Shown here: piece by piece, positions 29,275 to 37,269 of the stretch | How the letters are laid out: each line of letters starts with the position of its first letter | Numbering within the stretch: the first letter of the stretch is position 1 | The notes under the pieces: generated by a model | What the model was told of the DNA's origin: nothing | Database searches by the model: none | What the model saw: the letters and a program-made list of their open reading frames with translations, nothing else | Program-made: the position numbers and the translations under genes | Assembly (NCBI GenBank): GCA_030538705.1 | Contig: JAUNTL010000015.1 | Location: 1 to 43,145, forward strand | Length of the DNA stretch: 43,145 nt | Direction of reading: 5' to 3' | DNA from: Paracoccus sp. (in: a-proteobacteria) | GTDB lineage: Bacteria > Pseudomonadota > Alphaproteobacteria > Rhodobacterales > Rhodobacteraceae

Positions 29275-30936
29275 TCAGCGCCCGTTCAGCACCTCTGACA
29301 GCCCCAGCGAAACCCAATCGTTCAGCGCCTGCGCGGCAGCGGCGTCACGGGCGCGGATCCAGTCGGGATCATCGCCGAAACGCGCCTCCAGCCGCGCCAT
29401 CAGCGCATGCGACGCGCCATCACCCGCCGCCCCGGCCAGCGAGGCCAGCCGCCACGCCTGCTGATAGCTGCGCGCGACGCCGTTTCCTTCCTCGGCCGCC
29501 AGCGCGGCGTTGCGCAGCGCCGGAACCGAACCGGCGTCAGCCGCGCTCAGCGCATCCGTGACGGCGGGCTGGACCGCCAGCAGGTCAGCGGTGGACATCC
29601 GGCTCTCCAGCCGGTCAAGCAGCGCGATCGCGCCGGCCGCCCCCAGACCGGCGGCCGTCTGGGCATGACGATAGGCGGTGGCCGGCTCTGTCCCCTGAGA
29701 CAGCCGCGCCAGCGCCATCTGCGCCTCGGGGCTTTCTGGCAAGGCCGACAGGATCATCACCGCACGCGCAGGGTTTTGCGGCAGACCGCGCCCTTCGGCC
29801 AGCGCCAGCCCCAGTGCCAGCGGATCAGAGCCGCCGGTCCCGGGGTCGGCGATCAGGGCAAGCGGGGGCGTCGGCGGCGCATTCGTGGCCACAGGCGCCA
29901 GCACGACAAGCGCATCCTCCGGCGCGGTCCAGGTGGTCGTGTCAAAGGCGACCGGATGGTCGGGGCGCACCTCGATCGTCAGCCAGCCGGGATCGGTCAG
30001 AAAGCCGCGCACCGCCTGGGCAAGCTGTTCCTCGGCCGCGCGCATCGCCGTGCCGGGCTGGGCGGTCACGATCTGATCGGCCATCGAGGGATCGGCCATA
30101 TCTGGCGGCATGATCATCGACAGCCGTTGCCAGATGCCCAGATCCTCGACCGAGACATGCGCCGCGTTCAGCATCCCGCGCAGACCGATCTCGGGCATGG
30201 GTTCACCGCCCGCATCCGGGGAACCAAAAGGATGATCCGTCCCGCCCGGCGGAGAAAGGAAATCGTCGCCATAGAGGCCGCGCTGTCCGGTCAACCCGGC
30301 CAGAATGGTCGGCGCGATCAGTGAAACATAGTCAAAATCAGCGCTTGCCGAAACCCGTGCGATCCCGGCACTGTGCAGTTCGATATCCACGACCGCCGCG
30401 CCGCTGGACGCGACCGACCGGCTGTCGACCGTCAGCAGATCGACCGGAATCACATCGCGCCCCGTCATCATCCCGATCATCGCCGCATTGGGACCAAAGC
30501 AATTGGTCGCGATTCCCAGATCGGTGATATCCAGACGCAGGCGCATGTCGTCCGCCCCCCAGAAGCTGATCCCCGAGACCTGCATCTTTCCCAGCGAGAT
30601 CCGGCAATTGCTGTGCTGGCCGATCCCGGTGATCCGCATATCCCGCAGGGTCACGCCGCCGCGCGCCGGATCGACCTCGAGGCTGTCATAGCGGATATCC
30701 GCGATCATGCGGCCATAGCTGATCGCCGCGCGGATCAGGGCGCCGGTCAGTGCGGTTCCCGAAAAGATCTGGTCCCCGGCATTGGCGGGCGCCGCCGCCG
30801 CAGGCGTGCCCGCAGCCATCAGCAGCGCGGCAACGGCAGTCGGCAGCACCGATGCGCGCGGGCCTGCCAGATCAGGCTGCCACCCGCGGGCCACTGTCAA
30901 GGGAACGGCCCGACGGGCAAGGGAAATACGGATCAT
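29275..30936 (-). CDS. Exported protein with C-terminal Sel1/TPR-like repeats, function unknown
   Basis: This 553-residue protein has a long signal peptide ending near residue 50 (LMAAGTPAAAAP). The N-terminal half (about 55-330) is beta-rich, with patterns such as IRYDSLEVDPARGGVTLRDMRITGIG and LRLDITDLGI that suggest a lipid-transport or AsmA-like fold; I do not recognise a defined family. The C-terminal part has Sel1-like units (LALGLALAEGRGLPQNPARAVMILSAL; AALAAEEGNGVARSYQQAWRLASLAGAAGDG). The start at 30936 has AAGGAG eight bases upstream. It is divergent from the DUF4123 gene. Some T6SS lipase immunity proteins are Sel1-rich, but a link here is speculative. Confidence 0.7.
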   Translation of the reverse strand: MIRISLARRAVPLTVARGWQPDLAGPRASVLPTAVAALLMAAGTPAAAAPANAGDQIFSGTALTGALIRAAISYGRMIADIRYDSLEVDPARGGVTLRDMRITGIGQHSNCRISLGKMQVSGISFWGADDMRLRLDITDLGIATNCFGPNAAMIGMMTGRDVIPVDLLTVDSRSVASSGAAVVDIELHSAGIARVSASADFDYVSLIAPTILAGLTGQRGLYGDDFLSPPGGTDHPFGSPDAGGEPMPEIGLRGMLNAAHVSVEDLGIWQRLSMIMPPDMADPSMADQIVTAQPGTAMRAAEEQLAQAVRGFLTDPGWLTIEVRPDHPVAFDTTTWTAPEDALVVLAPVATNAPPTPPLALIADPGTGGSDPLALGLALAEGRGLPQNPARAVMILSALPESPEAQMALARLSQGTEPATAYRHAQTAAGLGAAGAIALLDRLESRMSTADLLAVQPAVTDALSAADAGSVPALRNAALAAEEGNGVARSYQQAWRLASLAGAAGDGASHALMARLEARFGDDPDWIRARDAAAAQALNDWVSLGLSEVLNGR

Positions 30937-31131
30937 GAACGGCTCCTTGTGGAAATACTCCCGCAGAAAACGCGACCCGGCCGGGCCATGCAACCCGCTT
31001 TTGCCGCCGGTCGCGGTCCGGCGGGCTTTGGGGGCCGCGACAATTCTCCCGAATCATAACGTTGATCGCACGGGGCCTATTCAGCTAAGCCTAGGACTGA
31101 CCAGATTTTGGTCACCGGAGACAAAACAGAT

Positions 31132-32085
31132 TTGAACATTGATTTTCCCAGCCTGATCCCTCGCGCTGAACTGCCGCAGCTCTTGCGGCAGGAAGGGCTG
31201 TCGGTTGTCGGATTGCTGGATGCGGCGACGCTGCCCGGTCTGCCCGAACGGGTCGCGGGGCGGGGCCAGGAATCGCTGTGCCTGTTTCACGGAGACAAGG
31301 CAGAAGAGCTGCGCGACGTCGCCCCCTATCTGGTGGGGATGACAGCCGACAGCCCGCTGATGCGCGACTTTCTCAATGACGGGAAAATGCCCTGGGCGAT
31401 GTGGCCACGCCGGCCGGGGATGCTGTTCGTCACGGACCTTTCCCTGCCGGCGCTGCAACGTCACCTGCGCCGCTTTTTGCGCGTTACGACCCCGCGCGGC
31501 ACCTTTTTCTTCCGCTTTTGGGAGCCGGCAAGCGCGCTTGCCTATTTCGATGCGATTGCAGCCAACCCCGATCGCGGCCGCTGGTTTTTCCCGCGCGAGG
31601 GCGGCCGGATCGCGGCGCTGCTGGTCCCTGACACGGACGCCGGCGGGCTGCGCAGCTTTGCTGCCGGCGCCGATCCGGGCGGGCGCGACTGGGAACGCCG
31701 GCCCTTTGTCATTCACCCCCCGGAGCTGGAGGCGCTGCATTCCGCACGCATCAGCCGCGACCTGCATGAGATGCAGACACTCATGATCGCGACATTTCCC
31801 GAACGCACGGCCAGCATTCCCGCCCCCGAGTTGGAGCGCGCCATCCGCCGCTCGGTCTCGCGTTGCGCCGAATTCGGCATCCGCCAGCGCCCGAACGCCT
31901 TTCGCATCGCGGCATGGGACATGCATTCCGAAGGCCCGTTCGAACATGTCGACCCCGGTGGCAAACTGCGCGAGATCCTGTGCGCCGAAATCGGCGAAAG
32001 CGACAAGATGCGCCGGCTGGCGGAACGTATCGCACAGCTTGGCCCGGCGAATAACCACAGCAGCAGCCCGGCCGGGCGGCCCTAG
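31132..32085 (+). CDS. DUF4123-domain protein, likely T6SS effector adaptor
   Basis: This protein of about 317 residues has the DUF4123 layout: ESLCLFHGDKAEELRDVAPYLVGM, then MPWAMWPRRPGMLFVTDLSLPALQRHLRRFLRV and the hallmark FFFRFWEPASALAYFDAI. DUF4123 proteins (Tap/Tec type) load toxic effectors onto VgrG spikes of type VI secretion systems. No VgrG is adjacent. It is convergent with the DUF2235 lipase gene, its probable cargo. The start is uncertain: TTG 31132 has GGAG 11 bases upstream; TTG 31108 is also in frame. Confidence 0.78.
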   Translation: MNIDFPSLIPRAELPQLLRQEGLSVVGLLDAATLPGLPERVAGRGQESLCLFHGDKAEELRDVAPYLVGMTADSPLMRDFLNDGKMPWAMWPRRPGMLFVTDLSLPALQRHLRRFLRVTTPRGTFFFRFWEPASALAYFDAIAANPDRGRWFFPREGGRIAALLVPDTDAGGLRSFAAGADPGGRDWERRPFVIHPPELEALHSARISRDLHEMQTLMIATFPERTASIPAPELERAIRRSVSRCAEFGIRQRPNAFRIAAWDMHSEGPFEHVDPGGKLREILCAEIGESDKMRRLAERIAQLGPANNHSSSPAGRP

Positions 32086-32261
32086 GCCCGCCAGCCGTTC
32101 ACCAGCATCGGCGCAAGGGACCGGGGCTGGCGCGAAAGGATCCCGGCCGGACCGGCCTTCCGACCGGCGCAGATCTTGCCGCAATGCCGTTTCACACCCT
32201 TGCGATGCAACTCATCAACCGCAGCAATTCGGAAGACCGGCGAATGATGCCTGTCGCGCGG

Positions 32262-33692
32262 TCAGATCGCTTCGCTGGTCTGGTTGGGATAGGTGGTGCG
32301 CTGACGATTGGTGTCAGCGCGGTGGCCGATCCACTCGGCACTGGCGTAAGGGCCATCCTTCGCCGACACATGCCCCCAACCGCGCAACACCGCGCGCCTG
32401 TTCGCGCCGGTCAGCGTGCCGGCACGGATCTCCGCCTCATAGGGCTGCAACCCGTCAGGAACAGTATAATTCGTGGTCGGTGGCAGATCCAGAAATGCGC
32501 CGTTGACATGGCCAAGCGCGGCCTCATGCATCATGCGCAGCGCAATACGTGACAACCCGGCCCGCACCCATGGGCGATGAAGCATAAGCTGTTCATCATA
32601 GGCAAAGCTGATCTTGTCCCTGCCCCGCCAGTCGCGGCTACGAACCTGGGTGATCGGTCCCAAAACATGGCGAACGCCGCCTTCGGTCTCGTTAGCGTTC
32701 AGCCAGCCCTCGCGGATAAAGACCCGCTCGGTCGCGCGGTTTTCTGCGGATGTCTGGTCAGCGGCACGGGTGGCCGCCTGCTCTGCCTCGGCCTCGGCGC
32801 GGGTCGGGAAGCTGCGGCGCCTCTCCTTGCCAAGCTGTGCATCATCGCCATTGTCGAGGTAGCCGCCCCCGACATCGGAATGCGCACCGGGCAGCGCAAA
32901 GCTGTCGCCGCCGCCGGGGGTATTGCGGTTCAGCCGGAAGTTGCGTCGGTATTCGTCGCTGGCGGTCAGGTGGTAGATCTGGCCTGTGACCTGCGCGGTT
33001 TTCAGATGGACATTAACCGGCGCGTTGTCATCGTTATCGGCTTTGCCGATCGCGGCCACCGTGTCGAATATGCCCAGAAAGCGGATCTCGACCGTCAGCC
33101 CTGCGGGCAGGTTTTCCGTGAAATCGCCGGGTCCGACGGGATCATAACGGACCGTGCCCGCGCGGATGCAGTTGACGAAATAGCGCGCCGCCGCCGCCCC
33201 GCGGCTAAAGCCAAAGACGTCCAGCACGACCTTGCGTAACGCGGGCACGCCGCCCATCTGACGGATCTGCCTCAGCACTTGCCGGAACCCCCACAAGACC
33301 CGCGATTCGACCCCGCTGCGCTGGCCCTGACCAAGGGCATATCCCATGTTGTCGTCATCCTCGCCCTGAACCGATCCCGGCCCTTGGACATAGATGCTGC
33401 GAAACGCCCGGTCCACGCCGCCGCAGGAATTGCGCTCGTCATGGGCGGGGCCGTTCTTGTAGACGTCAAACAGCAGCGCCGGGTTCGACAGCGCATTGAA
33501 ATAACTGTCCTGCCCCTCGCGCTTGTCCGGGTTCATCACGTTAAAGCGGTTGTTCAGCGTGCCGTCGAAGAATACGCCGATTTCCAGCGTCACCTTGGGG
33601 CAGCTCTGGGCGAGGTTGCCCGTCTCGCCGGCGATCCCGGATTGTGCGGCGGCACCTGACGCGGCGGCATCGACCTGGGCAAGATCTTTCAT
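32262..33692 (-). CDS. DUF2235 alpha/beta hydrolase, probable T6SS lipase effector (Tle1-like)
   Basis: This 476-residue protein has the DUF2235 entry motif EIGVFFDGTLNNRFN (about residues 36-50) and the nucleophile elbow VFGFSRGAAAARYFVNCI (GxSxG, near residue 165). It then has IRFLGIFDTVAAIG (candidate catalytic Asp) and LPGAHSDVGGGYLDNG (His/Asp segment). These form the pattern of Tle1-family phospholipase effectors of type VI secretion. No signal peptide is present, as expected for a cytoplasmically loaded effector. It shares one base with the upstream exported gene, which fits an effector-immunity arrangement. Activity and secretion are inferred. Confidence 0.82.
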   Translation of the reverse strand: MKDLAQVDAAASGAAAQSGIAGETGNLAQSCPKVTLEIGVFFDGTLNNRFNVMNPDKREGQDSYFNALSNPALLFDVYKNGPAHDERNSCGGVDRAFRSIYVQGPGSVQGEDDDNMGYALGQGQRSGVESRVLWGFRQVLRQIRQMGGVPALRKVVLDVFGFSRGAAAARYFVNCIRAGTVRYDPVGPGDFTENLPAGLTVEIRFLGIFDTVAAIGKADNDDNAPVNVHLKTAQVTGQIYHLTASDEYRRNFRLNRNTPGGGDSFALPGAHSDVGGGYLDNGDDAQLGKERRRSFPTRAEAEAEQAATRAADQTSAENRATERVFIREGWLNANETEGGVRHVLGPITQVRSRDWRGRDKISFAYDEQLMLHRPWVRAGLSRIALRMMHEAALGHVNGAFLDLPPTTNYTVPDGLQPYEAEIRAGTLTGANRRAVLRGWGHVSAKDGPYASAEWIGHRADTNRQRTTYPNQTSEAI

Positions 33693-34288
33693 CAGCGCAC
33701 CTCAACCGGACAGCGGGTGGTGCCGACGGCCGGGCGCTGCATGGCCAGAACGGCGGACAGGCCGGGCAGCTCGTTGCCAGCATTGCGCCACCGCCGGTCG
33801 GCCGCGGGCATGCGCCGGCCACAGACCACCGCCACATCGACGCGATCACCGGGCTGGTTCCCGGCCCTGTCGGAACCGATCAGCAACATCCCCTCGGGTC
33901 CGAAGATCAGGTTCAGCGCATAGGCGCCATAATCGACCGTCAGCGCATGCACCGGCACCTCGACCTCGGCCTGCCACGCACGGTCGGTCAGCAGCTCGAC
34001 CCATTGCACAGAGACGCGCCACTTGCCGTCGCGCCCGACATCACGCGGAACCGACAGCGCATTGACGCCGCTGGTGCGCGGCGGCCCGGCATCAGCCGTC
34101 GTCGCCACAATCGCGGGCGGCAGCGGCTGGGCCGGCCCCTCGATGCCGATATGGGTCAGCACCACAGGCACCGCATGATAGCTGCCAAAGCTGAGCGCGA
34201 GCGAATCCGCGCCTTGCCGGAAACCCGCAGCAGCGCCGGCACTGGCGGCCAGCAGGGCCGCGCATAAACCCAGAACGAACGCCCTCAT
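33692..34288 (-). CDS. Exported protein coupled to the lipase, candidate immunity protein
   Basis: This 198-residue protein starts with a clear signal peptide (MRAFVLGLCAALLAASAGAAAG) without a lipobox, so it should be periplasmic. The rest is beta-rich, with KWRVSVQWVELLTDRAWQAEVEVPV recalling DUF2931/DUF3304-type proteins encoded with T6SS lipases, but I cannot assign a family. Its stop overlaps the lipase start, and its start overlaps the GAD-like stop by four bases. Periplasmic location is where protection from a Tle1-type effector would be needed. Immunity is therefore the best guess. Confidence 0.6.
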   Translation of the reverse strand: MRAFVLGLCAALLAASAGAAAGFRQGADSLALSFGSYHAVPVVLTHIGIEGPAQPLPPAIVATTADAGPPRTSGVNALSVPRDVGRDGKWRVSVQWVELLTDRAWQAEVEVPVHALTVDYGAYALNLIFGPEGMLLIGSDRAGNQPGDRVDVAVVCGRRMPAADRRWRNAGNELPGLSAVLAMQRPAVGTTRCPVEVR

Positions 34289-34983
34289 TGCGCCCCCCCG
34301 CGCGATGCAGCCCTCAGCCCGGCCGGCCAGTCCTCACCGACCATGCGCAGCACCTGCGGATCACGATCATAATCAAAGATTGATACGGCCATTTCGGTAT
34401 AGACTGCCTCCAGCCATTCGGCGGCATCGGCAATGACATAATCCTTGACCGGCGTGCCGCCCAGACGCGGCGGCACCGGGGTCGCGCCATAGATCATCCC
34501 CGGCTCGAGCGGGCCGAACCGCTCGACCAGACGGTCATGGACCGGCTCGCCATCGGGATCAAAGGCTTCGATTGCGCGCTCGCTCAGCCCCAGCACATGA
34601 TCGCGGATCTGGGCGTCGGGGGCGGGCGGAACGGGTGTCAGCAGATAAGGCAGGGTCAGCGTCGACAACACCGGCGACAGCAGGCCAAAGCCGTGACGTT
34701 CGGACCAGATCACGACCTCGCCCAGATTGCCGATGGCGATGGCATGACAATCGCCGTCCAGATCGACATCCCCCTCGAAAAGATAGGACATCAGCGGTGC
34801 GAGCCATCCGGGATCACACAACCGCAACCGCCCCCCGGCCAGATCCACCAGCCCGCGCAGCCGCCAGGTCTCGACCAGCAGCGCGGGCACATGCGCGCCC
34901 CATCGGGCGATCATCCGGCCAATACCTTCGGGCAGATCCTTATCGCCGTCCCCCTGCGTCAAATGCGCCCTCTCATTCGTCAC
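34285..34983 (-). CDS. GAD-like / DUF1851 domain protein, T6SS-associated
   Basis: This protein of about 232 residues has an N-terminal GAD-like domain (LPEGIGRMIARWG...LAGGRLRLCDPGWLAPLMSYLF; IAIGNLGEVVIWSERHGFGLLSP). A C-terminal DUF1851 segment follows (GMIYGATPVPPRLGGTPVKDYVIADAAEWL). The GAD-like/DUF1851 pair is known from T6SS immunity proteins of the Tdi1 kind. No signal peptide is present. It overlaps the next gene by four bases and heads the three-gene module. The start is unclear: GTG 34983 or TTG 34962 are favoured, since the longer frame to 35094 is unconserved and runs into the B12 operon promoter region. Confidence 0.68.
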   Translation of the reverse strand: MTNERAHLTQGDGDKDLPEGIGRMIARWGAHVPALLVETWRLRGLVDLAGGRLRLCDPGWLAPLMSYLFEGDVDLDGDCHAIAIGNLGEVVIWSERHGFGLLSPVLSTLTLPYLLTPVPPAPDAQIRDHVLGLSERAIEAFDPDGEPVHDRLVERFGPLEPGMIYGATPVPPRLGGTPVKDYVIADAAEWLEAVYTEMAVSIFDYDRDPQVLRMVGEDWPAGLRAASRGGAQ

Positions 34984-35068
34984 CTGCCACGCCACCGCCG
35001 GCGCTGTGGCCGGGATGCACCATTCTATGCGGCTTCGACATGCGACGTTCAAGCTCTTTGCGCCATAC

Positions 35069-35097
35069 TTGACCCGACCCGTGCTTGGGTCCATTCA
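35069..35097 (+). promoter_or_regulatory. Possible promoter of the B12 operon
   Basis: TTGACC (35069-35074), a 17-base spacer and CATTCA (35092-35097) would start transcription near 35104, right at the riboswitch. The -35 is good but the -10 is poor, so the call rests mainly on position. Confidence 0.3.
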
Positions 35098-35104
35098 GGG
35101 CAGG

Positions 35105-35270
35105 CTCAGGTTCCGGCGGGTGATCGCCGGTGAAAAGGGAACACGGAACGGCCCCATGGCCCAAGCCGTGGCTGCCCCCGCAACTGTAAGCGGCGAGCGA
35201 CGCCAACAAGGCCACTGGGAAACCGGGAAGGCCGGCCGAGCGACGACCCGCAAGCCAGGAGACCTGCCCG
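35105..35270 (+). ncRNA. Cobalamin riboswitch
   Basis: The conserved elements of the adenosylcobalamin aptamer occur in order: AGGTTCC near 35108, AAAAGGGAACACGG at 35133, GCTGCCCCCGCAACTGTAAG with CGG at 35171-35193, CCACTGGG near 35212, and the B12 box AGCCAGGAGACCTGCC at 35253-35268. It lies about 145 bases before btuB on the same strand. Binding of adenosylcobalamin normally lowers expression of the uptake genes. Boundaries are approximate. Confidence 0.96.
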
Positions 35271-35326
35271 GGCAGTCACCCTTTCCGGGGCGCGGGGCGC
35301 GTCACGGGGGCGGCACGATCCGCAGC

Positions 35327-35369
35327 GGTGAACAGCCCGCCCGCGATTTTCGCGGGCGTAACCTTCACC
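35327..35369 (+). promoter_or_regulatory. Large hairpin between riboswitch and btuB, candidate expression platform
   Basis: An outer stem GGTGAA/TTCACC (35327-35332 / 35364-35369) encloses a perfect 9-bp inner stem CGCCCGCGA/TCGCGGGCG with a TTT loop (35338-35358). No U-tract follows, so it is not a standard intrinsic terminator. It may switch with the aptamer or serve a Rho-dependent or translational mechanism. Confidence 0.45.
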
Positions 35370-35412
35370 GGGGCGCGGGCAATCATGGCCCGGCCCGAAC
35401 CGGAGCCATCCG

Positions 35413-37269
35413 ATGCGCCTGTCATCTCTGCTTTGCGCAACCCTTTTGCCCGCCGCCGCGCTGGCACAGGACAACACCCCCGTCATCCTTGATCCGCTCA
35501 CCCTGCAAGCCGGGCTGTCGCCCATCGAGGCCCAGGCATACGGGCGCGCCAATACCGTCATCACCGCCACCGAATTGCAGGCGCGCGGCATCACCCAGGT
35601 CCGCGACGCGCTGCAAGGCGTGCCCGGCCTTGCCGTCAGCAGCGCCGGCGCCTCGAACACGCAGATCCGCATTCGCGGCGGCGAGGGCAACCATACGCTG
35701 GTGCTGATCGACGGCATCCGTGCGGCGGCGGGTGATGCGGAATATTTCCTCTCGGGCCTTTCGACCGACAATATCGCGCGGATCGAGGTGCTGCGCGGCC
35801 CGCAATCGGTCTTTTTCGGCGCCGATGCCTCGTCCGGCGTCATCAATATCATCACCCGCCCGGCCGAGCCGGGCCGGCAGGCGCGCATGGCGGCGGAATA
35901 TGGCAACGGCTGGGCGGTCTCGGGCTTTGCCGGCGTGCGGACGGATCAGGGCGGTCTGTCCTTTGCCGCCCACCAGCGCCGTGACCGCGGCTGGGACATC
36001 TCGGCCACGCCGGGCGGCGATGACGACGGCATCCGCCGCCGGGGATGGGAGATGGCCGGCGATCACCGTCTGGGCGAGACGATCACGGCCGGTTTCCGGC
36101 TGCGCGACGCACATGAGGAATACGGCTGGGACGCGACCAACTGGATGGCGGCCACCGCCGAAGATTACGTCATCGACAGCCCCGACATCACGATCCGCAA
36201 CGAAAGCGCCGGCCAGATCTGGCTGGAGGCCGAGACGATGGATGGCCGGCTGAGCCATCGGCTGTCCTATGACCAGACCCGGTTCCGCACCGCCGACAAT
36301 GACGGGCCGGCACGCCGCGCGCGCACCGATCTGGCGAAATACCGCGCCATCTGGGGCATCGACGGGCCTGTGGCGGATGCCACCCAGACCCTTGCCTTCG
36401 GGCTGGAGCGCCGCCGGGACGAAAACAGCACCGCCCCCGATCAGCACCGCCGGTCAAATTCGGCGATCATCGAATATCGCGGCGCCTTCGCCAACGGGGT
36501 CGATGTCCAGCTGGGCCTGCGCCATGATGACAACGACGTATTCCGCGATGCCACCACCTGGTCGGCGGCGCTGTCCTGGCGCATCCCCGACAGCGGGCTG
36601 CGGCTGCATGCTTCGGCCGGAACAGGCGTCGTGAACCCGACCTATACCGAGCTTTTCGGCGGCTGGGGCACGATCGGCAACCCGGACCTGCGGCCCGAGG
36701 AAAACCGTGGCATCGACATCGGTATCGAGGCGACCACACCCGACGGGCGCGCCGTAGTCGATCTGACCTTTTTCCGCGAGGATCTGGAGAACGAGATCAC
36801 TTACAGCTTTATGCCACGGGCCGACGGCAGCAATTACTATAACCAGACCGGCACCAGCAAAAGGCGCGGCGCAGAGCTGTCGGGCCGCTGGCAGGCCACG
36901 GATGACCTGACGCTGGGGGCCAGCTACAGCTATCTGCATGCCCGTGATCCCGGCGGCGCGGTCGAGGTGCGCCGGCCGCGTCACATGCTGGCGCTCAGTG
37001 CGGAATACCTCTTTGCCGAAGGGCGTGGCACGCTCAGCGGTGATCTGCGCCATGTTTCGGGCAATTTCGACACACGCCCGTTCGGCGATTATTCGACGGC
37101 CGAACTGCCTGCCTATACGGTCGTCGACATCGCGGCCGGCTATGACCTGACCGATCGGGTGCGCATACACGGGCGCGTGTCGAACCTGTTCGACAAGGAT
37201 TATGCCGATGTCTGGGGCTATCCCGCGCAGGGCCGCGCCGCATGGCTGGGGCTGGCCGCAACATGGTAA
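35413..37269 (+). CDS. btuB: TonB-dependent vitamin B12 receptor
   Basis: This 618-residue outer-membrane receptor has a signal peptide (MRLSSLLCATLLPAAALAQ). A plug domain (about residues 45-150) follows, with VITATELQARGITQVRDALQGVPG, IRIRGGEGNHTLVLIDGIR and IEVLRGPQSVFFGADASSGVINIITR. A 22-strand-type barrel ends at VSNLFDKDYADVWGYPAQGRAAWLGLAATW, with the C-terminal aromatic residue typical of barrels. The upstream cobalamin riboswitch and downstream BtuFCD-like transporter support B12 as the substrate. A GGAG ribosome binding site lies seven bases before the ATG. Confidence 0.95.
   Translation: MRLSSLLCATLLPAAALAQDNTPVILDPLTLQAGLSPIEAQAYGRANTVITATELQARGITQVRDALQGVPGLAVSSAGASNTQIRIRGGEGNHTLVLIDGIRAAAGDAEYFLSGLSTDNIARIEVLRGPQSVFFGADASSGVINIITRPAEPGRQARMAAEYGNGWAVSGFAGVRTDQGGLSFAAHQRRDRGWDISATPGGDDDGIRRRGWEMAGDHRLGETITAGFRLRDAHEEYGWDATNWMAATAEDYVIDSPDITIRNESAGQIWLEAETMDGRLSHRLSYDQTRFRTADNDGPARRARTDLAKYRAIWGIDGPVADATQTLAFGLERRRDENSTAPDQHRRSNSAIIEYRGAFANGVDVQLGLRHDDNDVFRDATTWSAALSWRIPDSGLRLHASAGTGVVNPTYTELFGGWGTIGNPDLRPEENRGIDIGIEATTPDGRAVVDLTFFREDLENEITYSFMPRADGSNYYNQTGTSKRRGAELSGRWQATDDLTLGASYSYLHARDPGGAVEVRRPRHMLALSAEYLFAEGRGTLSGDLRHVSGNFDTRPFGDYSTAELPAYTVVDIAAGYDLTDRVRIHGRVSNLFDKDYADVWGYPAQGRAAWLGLAATW

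Noticed and set aside
35092..35094. ATG at 35094 as the start of the GAD-like gene
   Set aside because: The added 37 residues are unconserved and would overlap the likely B12 operon promoter; GTG 34983 or TTG 34962 fit better.
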